Below, in pieces: positions 45,555-53,741 of a stretch of DNA of 64,000 bases. The notes under the pieces are model-generated. The model made no database searches. It saw nothing but the letters and a program-made list of their open reading frames with translations, and had not been told where the DNA came from. Source of the DNA: Bog-756 sp963741055 (GTDB taxonomy: Bacteria > Actinomycetota > Acidimicrobiia > Acidimicrobiales > RAAP-2); assembly GCA_963741055.1 (NCBI GenBank), contig CAVUGU010000022.1, positions 88,362 to 152,361 of the forward strand. The letters run 5' to 3'. Positions within the stretch are counted from its first letter, which is position 1. Every line of letters begins with the position of its first letter. The position numbers and the translations under genes are program-made.

Positions 45555-46814
45555 ATGACCGGCTCATCCCACGAGGGGCGTCTCGCCGACCGGCGGGCCG
45601 CCTCCGAGCCCGGGGTCCCCTCGGCCAGGAGGGTGTCGGTGAGCCTGGTCGGGTCGACCGGATCGATCGGGACCCAGGCCGTCGAGGTGATCGAGGAGTG
45701 TCCCGAGGCGTTCGAGGTGGTGGCCCTCGGCGCGTCTCGATCGGTCGACACGCTCGTTTCGCAGGCACAGCGCCTGTCGCCGCGAGTGGTCGCCATCGCC
45801 GATCCCGCCCTCGCTCCCGAGCTCGCCCGGCGGCTGCCGTCGGGGATCGAGCTCGTGACCGGAACCGAGGGGCTCGCCGCGATCGCGAGCCTGGCGGAGG
45901 TGGTCGTGAACGGGGTGGTCGGCTTCGCGGGACTGCCGGTGACGCTCGCCGCGCTCGAGGCCGGCCGTCGACTCGCGCTCGCCAACAAGGAGTCGCTGAT
46001 CGCCGGTGCACCGGTGGTGCAACGGGCGAGAAGGACCCCCGGCGCCGAGATCGTCCCGGTCGATTCGGAGCACTGCGCCCTCCACCAGTGCCTGAGGGCC
46101 GGCGACAAGGGCGAGGTCCGACGACTGGTCCTCACCGCGTCGGGTGGACCCTTCCGGGGCCGTCGTCGCGAGGAACTGGCCTCGGTCGGCGTGGGAGAGG
46201 CGCTCGCCCACCCGACCTGGTCGATGGGTCCGAAGATCACCGTCGACTCCTCGACCCTGATGAACAAGGGCCTCGAGGTCATCGAGGCCCACGAGCTCTT
46301 CGGGATCGCCTACGACGCGATCGAGGTGGTGGTCCACCCGCAGTCGATCGTGCACTCGATGGTCGAGTATGTCGACGGCGCAGTCATCGCCCAGCTCTCA
46401 CAGCCCGACATGCGCCTTCCGATCGGGTACGCGCTCTCGTACCCCTCGCGCTTGCCCGTCGAGTTCGGTGCCATCGACTGGAGCCGTTGCGCCACGCTCG
46501 AGTTCGAAGAGCCCGACCACGCGCTCTTCCCGTGCCTCGGCATCGCCTACCAGGCGGGCCGTGCCGGGGATCTCGCCCCCGCCTGGCTCAACGCGGCGAA
46601 CGAGCTGGCCGTGGCCGCCTTCCTCAAGCAACAGATCCGGTGGACCGATATCGCGGACGTGGTCGCAAGGACCCTCGACCGCTATGTCGCGCCGGCTGCG
46701 ACCTCCTCCACCGGAAGCGAGCCGGTCCGCACCGTCGAAGAGGTGCTCGAGGCCGACGCGACGGCACGGCGCGCGGCCGAGCAGGTGATCGTCGGATTGG
46801 GGGCGGCGGCATGA
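45555..46814 (+). CDS. dxr: 1-deoxy-D-xylulose 5-phosphate reductoisomerase
   Basis: Committed step of the MEP isoprenoid pathway. 419 residues. The NADPH motif is SLVGSTGSIGTQAVEV after a 30-residue non-conserved head. LALANKESLIAGAPVV, VPVDSEHCALHQCL, LTASGGPFRG, HPTWSMGPKITVDSSTLMNK and EAHELFGIAYD follow, covering metal and substrate sites. It overlaps the downstream protease gene by 4 bases (ATGA). Together with ispG it places two MEP-pathway enzymes in one operon. Confidence 0.97.
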   Translation: MTGSSHEGRLADRRAASEPGVPSARRVSVSLVGSTGSIGTQAVEVIEECPEAFEVVALGASRSVDTLVSQAQRLSPRVVAIADPALAPELARRLPSGIELVTGTEGLAAIASLAEVVVNGVVGFAGLPVTLAALEAGRRLALANKESLIAGAPVVQRARRTPGAEIVPVDSEHCALHQCLRAGDKGEVRRLVLTASGGPFRGRRREELASVGVGEALAHPTWSMGPKITVDSSTLMNKGLEVIEAHELFGIAYDAIEVVVHPQSIVHSMVEYVDGAVIAQLSQPDMRLPIGYALSYPSRLPVEFGAIDWSRCATLEFEEPDHALFPCLGIAYQAGRAGDLAPAWLNAANELAVAAFLKQQIRWTDIADVVARTLDRYVAPAATSSTGSEPVRTVEEVLEADATARRAAEQVIVGLGAAA

Positions 46815-48148
46815 GCGCCCTCGACACCCGGAGCGAAGCGCAACCCGACCACGCCGACCCGGCGCCGGTCGCCTCCCCACCGGGCCGTTCTTCCCGTCGC
46901 TCCTCCCGGCGTTCGGTCGTCGAGCTGGTGACGGCGATCGCGTTCCTCGTGGCCCTGAGCGCGGCGACCGGTCACCTCGATCTCTTCTTCGTGATCCTGT
47001 CCCTCGTGGCGATCGTGATGCTCCACGAGTTCGGACACTTCGTCGCGGCGAAGCGCAGTGGGATGAAGGTGACCGAGTACTTCGTCGGGTTCGGACCACG
47101 CATCTGGTCGTTCCGACGTGGGGAGACCGAGTACGGGGTCAAGGCCCTCCCCTTCGGCGGCTACGTGAAGATCCCCGGTATGACCAACCTCGACGAGGTC
47201 GACCCGGCCGACGAGGCGCGCTCCTACCGGGAGCAGTCGTTCCCGAAGCGGATCGCGGTGTCCTTCGCCGGACCGGCGATGAACTTCCTCCTGGCGATCC
47301 TGTTGACCTGGGGTCTGGTGACCTTCGTCGGCGTGCCGGTCTCGAACCAGGTCGAGTTCCAGGGCCTCAACTCGGTGGGCGGCAAGCCGAGCCCGGCGCA
47401 GCTCGCGGGCGTGCGCGCCGGGGACATCGTCGTCTCGGTCGACGGAAAGGCCGTCGGTGGAAACAGCTCGGTGCTCACCGACGCGGTCCAACACCACCCG
47501 GGCGTCCCGCTCACCTTGGTGGTCGAGCGGAACGGTCGGCGACAGACGCTGACCGTGACCCCGGCGAACGGCCGAGTCGAGCACGAGCAGGGTGCGCAGG
47601 CCCCCTCGGGCTCTGCACCCTTCGGCGTGATCGGCGTGACCTTCGGCGAGCCGCTGGCGCGGGAGAATCCCGTTCGCGCGCTCGGGCGGGTGCCGGCCGA
47701 CCTCTGGAGCGTGACCAGGTCGTCGGTGGTCGGTCTCGGACAGATCGTGTCACCGAGCGGCATCTCCCAGAGGTTCCACCAGGTCTCGAGCGCCTCCGCG
47801 GCGAACCAGGCGGCCGCCAACGGCACTCGTGCCTACTCGATCGTGGGGATCGTGAACGTGGCCAACAGCGCGGCCGAGGCCGGGATCGCGGTGCTCATCT
47901 CGCTGCTGATCATCCTCAACGTCTTCCTCGGCGTCATCAACCTCTTCCCGATGCTGCCGCTCGACGGCGGGCACATCGCCATCGCGGTCTACGAGCGGAT
48001 CCGCACCGGGCGGCGCCGTGTCGCCTACCACGCCGATGCGGCCAAGCTGTTGCCGCTGACATGGGCGACCCTGGCGCTCATCGGGATCATCGTGTTGCCG
48101 GCGCTGCTCACCGACATCCTGCACCCGGCCGCGCACCCCTTCGGCTGA
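46811..48148 (+). CDS. rseP: Site-2 membrane metalloprotease RseP/Rip-like
   Basis: Intramembrane zinc protease that cleaves anti-sigma factors and other membrane clients. 445 residues. The zinc motif HEFGH is at residues 72-76 inside a membrane helix. FVGFGPRIWSF and LPFGGYVKIPGM follow, then a PDZ domain (VRAGDIVVSVDGKAVGG) and the C-terminal metal ligand motif NLFPMLPLDGGHI. The first 40 residues are Ser/Arg/Pro-rich. Located between dxr and ispG as in mycobacteria and many other bacteria. Confidence 0.94.
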   Translation: MSALDTRSEAQPDHADPAPVASPPGRSSRRSSRRSVVELVTAIAFLVALSAATGHLDLFFVILSLVAIVMLHEFGHFVAAKRSGMKVTEYFVGFGPRIWSFRRGETEYGVKALPFGGYVKIPGMTNLDEVDPADEARSYREQSFPKRIAVSFAGPAMNFLLAILLTWGLVTFVGVPVSNQVEFQGLNSVGGKPSPAQLAGVRAGDIVVSVDGKAVGGNSSVLTDAVQHHPGVPLTLVVERNGRRQTLTVTPANGRVEHEQGAQAPSGSAPFGVIGVTFGEPLARENPVRALGRVPADLWSVTRSSVVGLGQIVSPSGISQRFHQVSSASAANQAAANGTRAYSIVGIVNVANSAAEAGIAVLISLLIILNVFLGVINLFPMLPLDGGHIAIAVYERIRTGRRRVAYHADAAKLLPLTWATLALIGIIVLPALLTDILHPAAHPFG

Positions 48149-48193
48149 TCCGTACCGGGGACGCGGGACCTTCCGACGGGCGGGAGCCCTACC

Positions 48194-49462
48194 ATGGAGT
48201 TCGTGCCACATACGGGGACGATGAGCGCCCGACGACCGACCCGACAGATCCATGTGGGCGAGGTGGCGGTCGGCGGTGGGGCACCGGTCACCGTCCAGTC
48301 GATGACCACCACCAAGACCGCGGACGCCGAGGGGACCCTCTCTCAGATCTACGCGCTCGCGGCGAGCGGCGCGGATCTGGTGCGGTGCACCTGCAACGAG
48401 GAGGCGGCCGCCGAAGGGCTCGCCCAGATCGTGCCGCGCTCGCCGGTCCCGATCATCGCCGACATCCACTTCCACCACGAGATGGCGCTCGCCGCGCTCG
48501 AGGCGGGCGTGCAAGGTCTGCGCCTCAATCCGGGGAACCTTCGCAAGGAGGCGGAGATCAAGCAGGTGGCGACCGAGGCGAAGGACCGGGGCGTGCCCAT
48601 CCGGATCGGGGTCAATGCCGGCTCGCTCCATCCGGATCTCTACAAGCGCTTCGGCGGCGCCACCCCGGAGGCACTCGTCGAGTCGGCCCGCATCGAGCTC
48701 GCCTACTTCGCCGACGTCGGCTTCGAGGACGTCAAGATCTCGGTGAAGGCGTCCTCGGTGCCCCTCATGATCGAGGCGTACCGGATGGCCTCGGAAACCT
48801 TCGACCACCCGCTCCACCTCGGCGTGACCGAGGCCGGTCCGCCGCCCGCCGGTCTGCTGAAGGGCACCGCCGGGATCGCCACCTTGCTCGCCGAAGGGAT
48901 CGGCGACACCATCCGCTACTCGCTGACCGCCGACCCGGTCGAAGAGGCGAGAGCCGGGCGTCAGCTGCTCGAGGCGCTCGGTCTCCGAGAGCGCAAGGGG
49001 CTCGACCTGATCGCCTGCCCGAGTTGTGGCCGCGCGGAGATCGACGTCATCGAGGTGGCCCGCGCCGCGCAGAAGGCGCTCGAGGACCGCGAGCTGCCGA
49101 TCCAGGTCGCGGTCATGGGATGCGTGGTCAACGGGCCCGGCGAGGCCCGTGAGGCCGACCTCGGGATCGCGGCGGGTCGGCGGCGTGGCCACCTCTTCAT
49201 CAAAGGGAAGATCGTGCGGGTCGTCCCCGAGGACGAGATGGTGGACGCGTTGGTGACCGAGGCGGAGCGACTGGTGGCCGACGGAGTGGCCGCGCGGCTC
49301 GCTGCGGCGGACGAGGGCGCGGAGGCCGAGGCGGAAGCCGACCGGCTGGCGCTCCTCGACGAGAAGGGCGACGCCAACGCCTCGGAGGCCAAGATCGAAC
49401 TGATCCGCAAACGCTTCGGCCCCGACGAGTCGGCCGAGGAGGAGACGCCGCCGAAGAAGTAG
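48194..49462 (+). CDS. ispG: 4-hydroxy-3-methylbut-2-enyl diphosphate synthase (flavodoxin/ferredoxin)
   Basis: Iron-sulfur enzyme of the MEP pathway. The barrel domain reads VTVQSMTTTKTADAEGT, PIIADIHFHHEMALAALE and RLNPGNLRK. The [4Fe-4S] ligands are Cys275 and Cys278 in CPSCGR and Cys310 in MGCVVNGPGEA. A hydrophilic C-terminal tail of about 60 residues extends beyond the usual end. Two starts are possible: ATG 48194, and ATG 48221, where the family sequence begins (MSARRPTRQI). A TACCAT hexamer overlapping 48194 would favour the second. Confidence 0.95.
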   Translation: MEFVPHTGTMSARRPTRQIHVGEVAVGGGAPVTVQSMTTTKTADAEGTLSQIYALAASGADLVRCTCNEEAAAEGLAQIVPRSPVPIIADIHFHHEMALAALEAGVQGLRLNPGNLRKEAEIKQVATEAKDRGVPIRIGVNAGSLHPDLYKRFGGATPEALVESARIELAYFADVGFEDVKISVKASSVPLMIEAYRMASETFDHPLHLGVTEAGPPPAGLLKGTAGIATLLAEGIGDTIRYSLTADPVEEARAGRQLLEALGLRERKGLDLIACPSCGRAEIDVIEVARAAQKALEDRELPIQVAVMGCVVNGPGEAREADLGIAAGRRRGHLFIKGKIVRVVPEDEMVDALVTEAERLVADGVAARLAAADEGAEAEAEADRLALLDEKGDANASEAKIELIRKRFGPDESAEEETPPKK

Positions 49463-49529
49463 GCGCCCGGCGCGTCGACGCGACGACGCGTCGCGATCTC
49501 GTCCTCCGGGTGAGCGCAGAGGCCGCCGA

Positions 49530-49543
49530 TAGGATCGGGCGCC
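49530..49543 (+). promoter_or_regulatory. Leaderless -10 element of proS
   Basis: TAGGAT at 49530-49535, eight bases, then ATG 49544; no Shine-Dalgarno. Confidence 0.5.
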
Positions 49544-51260
49544 ATGCGGATGTCGCGCCTCTTGCTCCGGACCCTTCGCGAGGCACCTGCCGACGCGGAG
49601 GTCGCGAGCCATCGACTGCTGGTGCGCGGCGGCTACATCCGGCGTCTCGCCTCGGGGATCTACTCCTTCCTGCCGCTCGGGACGCGGGTGTTGTCGCGGA
49701 TCGAGGCGGTGGTCCGCGAGGAGCTCGACCGAGCCGGCTGCCAAGAGCTGCTCCTGCCGGCGTTGCACCCGATCGAGCTGTGGGAGGAGAGCGGGCGCGC
49801 CGCGCTGTTCGGCAACGACGCGCTGCCCGCGATGACCGTCGAGGCCCGCGGCGGGACCTTCGTGCTCGGACCCACCCACGAGGAGGTGGTGACCGTCACC
49901 GTCGGCTCGGAGGTCGACTCCTACCGCCAGCTGCCGGTCACCGTGTACCAGATCCAGGTCAAGTTCCGCGACGAGGCGCGGCCCCGCTTCGGCCTGCTCC
50001 GTACTCGCGAGCTGATCATGGCCGACGCCTACTCCTTCGACGCCGACTCGGACGGGATGCGGACCTCCTACCTGGCGGTGTTCGACGCCTACCTCCGGAT
50101 CTTCGAGCGGCTCGGCCTCGACGTGGTGCCGGTCGAGGCGTCGTCCGGCGCGATCGGCGGCGACGTGAACCACGAGTTCATGGTTCCCTCCGCGGTGGGG
50201 GAGGACTACTTCGTGTCCTGTCCGGCGTGCGGGTACGCGGCCAACGTGGAGGCGGCGACGAGGGGCGCGAACGACGACCCACCGGTCCGCACCGATGGTG
50301 CCGGACCGATGGTCGAGCACCACACGCCGGACCGGGCCGGCATCGAAGACGTGGTGGCGTTCTTCGCCGACGACCGGGTGACCGCCGCCGACCTGTTGAA
50401 GACGATGGCGGTGTTCGACGACGCCGGGCGGGCCGCGGTGGTGCTGGTCCCCGGTGACCGCGAGGTGCGACTGCCGTCGGGCTGGCGGCTGTTCGAGGAG
50501 GAGGACTTCGCCCGTCATCCCGCCCTGGTGAGGGGGTACGTGGGGCCGAGCGGCCTGCAGTCGCAGGGGATCCGGGTGTTCGCCGACTTCGCGGTGGACC
50601 GCGACGAGCCGTGGATCACCGGCGCCAACCGGCTCCACCATCACGTGACCGGCGCGCGTCTCGGCCGCGACTTCGACGTGGACGAGTGGGGCTCCTTCGC
50701 GCAGGTGGCCGAAGGGGACCCCTGCCCGCGCTGCGGCGAGCCGGTCTCGCTGGTCCGGTCGGTCGAGGCCGCGCACACCTTCCAGCTCGGCCACAAGTAC
50801 TCCGACCTGATGACCGGTGGGAGCTTCGTCACCGAGGAAGGGGACGAGGCGACCTTCGCCATGGGCTGCTACGGGATGGGAGTGAGCCGGCTCCTCTCGG
50901 TGCTCGCGGAGGTGCACCACGACGAGGCGGGCCTCCGTTGGCCGGTCGAGGTCGCCCCGTTCCGGGTGCATCTGCTCGCGCTCGGCGCCGACCGCTCGGC
51001 CGAGGTCGCCGAGGCGGCGGAGCGGCTGTACGCCCGCCTGGTGGAGGCGGGGGTCGACGTGCTCTTCGACGACCGTGACGCGTCCCCAGGGGTCAAGTTC
51101 GCCGACGCCGACCTGCTCGGCATCCCGACCCGGCTGGTGGTCGGGGCGAAGGGCCTGGCGCGAGGTGTGGTCGAGCGGCGCTCCCGTGCGACCGGCGAAG
51201 AGCGCGGAGCTCGGCCTCGAGGCGGGCGTCGCGGAGCTGCTCGGCGAGCCGTCGGGCTGA
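49544..51260 (+). CDS. proS: Prolyl-tRNA synthetase, bacterial type (frameshift near the end)
   Basis: Class II aminoacyl-tRNA synthetase. Motif 1 region, motif 2 (FRDEARPRFGLLRTRELIMADAY is split as FRDEARPRFGLL and RTRELIMADAYSFD) and motif 3 GMGVSRLLSVLAE are present. The inserted editing domain (residues about 225-385) reads FFADDRVTAADLLKTMAVFD and QGIRVFADFAVDR. Near 51206 a GG pair carries one base too many; removing it gives ELGLEAGVAELLGEPSG and a stop at 51260. As read, the frame would add about 40 Arg-rich residues. Leaderless-type promoter at 49530. Confidence 0.95.
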
Positions 51261-51347
51261 GGGCCGCCCGGCCGAGGGCCCGGCTTGTTTTCGCCCGCGC
51301 GAGCCGGCGAAGCGACCCGTCACGCCGTTTCCCTGGCAGGGGGCCAC

Positions 51348-51356
51348 TGGTATACT
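51348..51356 (+). promoter_or_regulatory. Extended -10 promoter of the rimP-nusA-infB operon
   Basis: TGGTATACT at 51348-51356 is the best -10 match in the window (TATACT with the TGn extension). Transcription would begin near 51363, about 28 bases before the hairpin. Confidence 0.6.
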
Positions 51357-51390
51357 TCTCAAGCCGTTCGGTTGGAGTGGATGACGCTTA

Positions 51391-51424
51391 AAAAGCGTGG
51401 GCGGACAGCCCACGCTTTTGTTTT
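51391..51424 (+). terminator. Rho-independent terminator/attenuator hairpin before rimP
   Basis: AAAAGCGTGGGC (51391-51402) and GCCCACGCTTTT (51108 is not used; 51408-51419) form a perfect 12-bp stem with loop GGACA, followed by GTTTT. An upstream ACGCTT (51384-51389) can pair instead with AAGCGT (51393-51398) inside the left arm, which would block the terminator. This is the layout of a transcriptional attenuator. Confidence 0.7.
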
Positions 51425-51535
51425 GGGCGCGGACACGCCGACCGGTGTGACAGGGAAAGCAGGATCGATCAGGCAAGACAGCAGGTCCCGGAGCGGCCGA
51501 CACGGGATCCCGAGGACAGGAGGGAGGCGCCAGCG

Positions 51536-52051
51536 ATGACCGACGATCTCGTCTCCGTACTCGAGCCGGTGATCCGGGCCGCCCACCTGGAACTGGTGGA
51601 CGTCGAGCTGAGGTCGGGCGTGCTGTTGGTCACCGTCGACAAGGAGGGCGGCGTCGACCTCGACGCACTGACCGAGGCCACGAGGGCTGCCTCGGTGGCG
51701 CTCGACCAGGCGGACCCGATCCATGGTCGGTACTCCCTCGAGGTCTCGAGCCCCGGTGTGGAGCGAACCCTCCGGACGCCCGCACACTTCGCGCGGGCGA
51801 TCGGCGAGACGGTGTCGGTGAAGACCCGGCCACAGGTTCCCGGCGACCGGCGCCTGGTCGCGGCCCTTGTCGGCGCCGACGACCGCGGCTTCGAGATCGA
51901 GGTCGGCGACCCGGAACCGGGCCGACGCCACCTGTCCTACTCGGACGTCGACAAGGTGCGCACGGTCTTCAGCTGGGGTGCCGCACCGCGCCCGGAGCGC
52001 GGGGTACGGACGAAGGAAACGCGGACGCGGAAGCGGGTAGCGAACGGATGA
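51536..52051 (+). CDS. rimP: Ribosome maturation factor RimP
   Basis: 30S assembly factor, 171 residues. LELVDVELRSGVLLVTVDKEGGVDLDAL and the SLEVSSPGVERTLRTPAHF block are typical (RYSLEVSSPGVER is the family signature). ATG 51536 has AGGAGGGAGG upstream, and overlaps the stop of the 52-codon leader frame (ATGA). The C-terminal 25 residues are basic. It overlaps nusA by four bases. Confidence 0.95.
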   Translation: MTDDLVSVLEPVIRAAHLELVDVELRSGVLLVTVDKEGGVDLDALTEATRAASVALDQADPIHGRYSLEVSSPGVERTLRTPAHFARAIGETVSVKTRPQVPGDRRLVAALVGADDRGFEIEVGDPEPGRRHLSYSDVDKVRTVFSWGAAPRPERGVRTKETRTRKRVANG

Positions 52052-53385
52052 GCAAGACGAATTTCGAATTCCTCGACGCGCTGAGCCAGATCGCGCGCGA
52101 CAAGGGCATCTCGGTCGAGACGTTGCTCGACGCCCTCGCCAACGCGCTGGTCGCCGCGTACAAGCGGCGCCCGGACGCGGCCGAGGAAGCGGTCGTGACC
52201 ATCGACGCGGAGTCCGGGGAGATCCGGGTCTACGGACAGGAGCTCGACGAAGAGGGCAACGTGATCCGCGAATGGGACGACACGCCCGACGACTTCGGGC
52301 GGATCGCGGCCCAGACGGCCAAGCAGGTGATCCTCCAGCGGATCCGCGAGGTCGAGCGCGATCTCAAGTACGAGGAGTACGCGGGCCGGGAGGGCGACAT
52401 CGTCACCGGCATCGTGCAGCAGACCGACAACCGCTACACACTGCTCGATCTCGGCAAGGTCGAGGCGCTCCTGCCCCAGGCCGAACAGGTCTCCTACGAG
52501 CGCTACGAGCACGGTGCGCGGCTGAAGGCCTACATCGTGGAGGTCCGCAAGACCACCAAGGGCCCCCAGATCGTGGTCAGCCGGAGCCACCCCGGCCTCA
52601 TCAAGCGGCTGTTCGAGCTCGAGGTCCCCGAGATCTCCTCGGGCGCGGTCGAGATCAAGGCGGCCGCCCGCGAGCCAGGTCACCGCACCAAGATCGCGGT
52701 GTGGTCGAACGACCCGAACGTGGACCCGGTCGGGGCGTGCGTCGGCGCGCGCGGCTCTCGGGTGCGGATGGTCACCAACGAGTTGCGCGGCGAGCGGGTC
52801 GACGTGGTCCCGTTCTCGGACGATCCGGTCGAGCTCATCCAGTCGGCTCTGGCACCGGCTCGGGTCCGTGAGGTCCGCCTCGACGACGACACCGGCACTG
52901 CGACGGTCATCGTGAGCGACTACCAGCTCTCCCTCGCCATCGGCAAGGAGGGACAGAACGCACGGCTTGCTGCGCGCCTGACCGGCTGGCGGATCGACAT
53001 CAAGAGCGAGACCCAGCTCGCCGAAGAGGAGGCCGGCTACGGCGGCGAGGAGTGGGCCGAGGGCGAGTGGATCCAAAACGAGGCCGGCGAGATGGTCTGG
53101 CAGCCCGCCGAGGGCGGCACCGCGGTGTCGGCGAGCGAGTGGTCCCAGGGAGTGGAGGCCACCGAGGTGGCTGCGGTCTTGGAGGACGGCGGTGCGGTGG
53201 CCGATGCAGGCACCGACGCGGACGCCGGGGGCGGAGGCGGGGATGCCGGGGGCCGAGCCGAGCCGGGCGAGGATGCCGGGGGCCGAGCCGAGCCGGGCGA
53301 GGATGCCGTGGTCACCGCCAGCGTCGGCGCCACCGATGCGCCCGAGGCCGAGTCGGAGGAGCCGGCGGAGGAGGGTCCGGCATAA
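52048..53385 (+). CDS. nusA: Transcription termination/antitermination factor NusA
   Basis: RNA polymerase factor affecting pausing, termination and rrn antitermination. 445 residues: N-terminal domain (FEFLDALSQIARDKGISVE), S1 domain (GIVQQTDNRYTLLDLGKVEA), KH1 (SRSHPGLIKRLFELEVPEI) and KH2 (VGACVGARGSRVRMVTNEL, LAIGKEGQNARLAARLTGW). It lacks the acidic repeats of enteric NusA. From about residue 340 a Gly/Ala/Glu tail includes two exact 10-residue repeats. The stop is TAA at 53383. NusA autoregulates its operon in other bacteria, relevant to the attenuator upstream. Confidence 0.96.
   Translation: MSKTNFEFLDALSQIARDKGISVETLLDALANALVAAYKRRPDAAEEAVVTIDAESGEIRVYGQELDEEGNVIREWDDTPDDFGRIAAQTAKQVILQRIREVERDLKYEEYAGREGDIVTGIVQQTDNRYTLLDLGKVEALLPQAEQVSYERYEHGARLKAYIVEVRKTTKGPQIVVSRSHPGLIKRLFELEVPEISSGAVEIKAAAREPGHRTKIAVWSNDPNVDPVGACVGARGSRVRMVTNELRGERVDVVPFSDDPVELIQSALAPARVREVRLDDDTGTATVIVSDYQLSLAIGKEGQNARLAARLTGWRIDIKSETQLAEEEAGYGGEEWAEGEWIQNEAGEMVWQPAEGGTAVSASEWSQGVEATEVAAVLEDGGAVADAGTDADAGGGGGDAGGRAEPGEDAGGRAEPGEDAVVTASVGATDAPEAESEEPAEEGPA
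53241..53300. repeat. Two exact 30-bp tandem repeats in nusA tail
   Basis: 53241-53270 and 53271-53300 are identical and encode DAGGRAEPGE twice; a third copy starts at 53301 and diverges after eight bases. Frame-preserving slippage in a disordered tail. Confidence 0.85.
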
Positions 53386-53669
53386 CGCCGCACCGCACCT
53401 GCGTCGGATGCCGGCGCAGCGCCCCGACCGATCGACTGGTGCGGCTGGCCCGCACCGAAGGCGGGCGGTTGGCGATCGGGCGGGACCGGCCCGGACGTGG
53501 CGCCTGGCTCTGTCGTGGTTCGCAGGAGTGCCTGGAGAGGGCGGTCCGCGGCAAGGCGTTCGACCGTGCGCTGCGATGTCGAGTGGGAGAAGACGAGGTC
53601 GCCGAGGTGCGAAGTGCGCTGCTCGGCGGTGTGGACGAGGCACCGGCCTCTGCGGGTCCGGTGTCGTGA
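53382..53669 (+). CDS. ylxR: YlxR family RNA-binding protein
   Basis: About 95 residues with the family signature RTCVGCRRSAPTDRLVRLA, then RPGRGAWLCRGSQECLERA and AFDRALRC. It sits between nusA and infB as in most bacteria. In this frame no ATG, GTG or TTG lies between the nusA tail and the signature; the natural start overlaps the nusA stop in CATAACG, where ATA stands where ATG would be expected. So it either initiates at ATA or a G-to-A change or error has altered the start. Related YlxR proteins bind RNase P RNA or nucleic acids. Confidence 0.82.
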   Translation: MTPHRTCVGCRRSAPTDRLVRLARTEGGRLAIGRDRPGRGAWLCRGSQECLERAVRGKAFDRALRCRVGEDEVAEVRSALLGGVDEAPASAGPVS

Positions 53670-53741
53670 TGTGCGAGGATGGAGGGTCGTCTACGCGTGG
53701 TTGAGCGGACGATCGTGTCAGCAGAAGGGCTGTAGAGACCG

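Larger units (their letters stand above)
51261..51535. other. 275-bp leader region of the rimP-nusA-infB operon
   Basis: Holds an extended -10 promoter, a hairpin terminator with a competing stem and a 52-codon leader frame (51381-51539). Its position immediately before rimP and lack of any conserved gene indicate a regulatory leader. Confidence 0.6.

Noticed and set aside
47750..50971. 1073-codon minus-strand open frame
   Set aside because: Antisense to rseP, ispG and proS, which are all conserved. Its Arg/His/Asp/Leu composition is what antisense frames give in GC-rich DNA.
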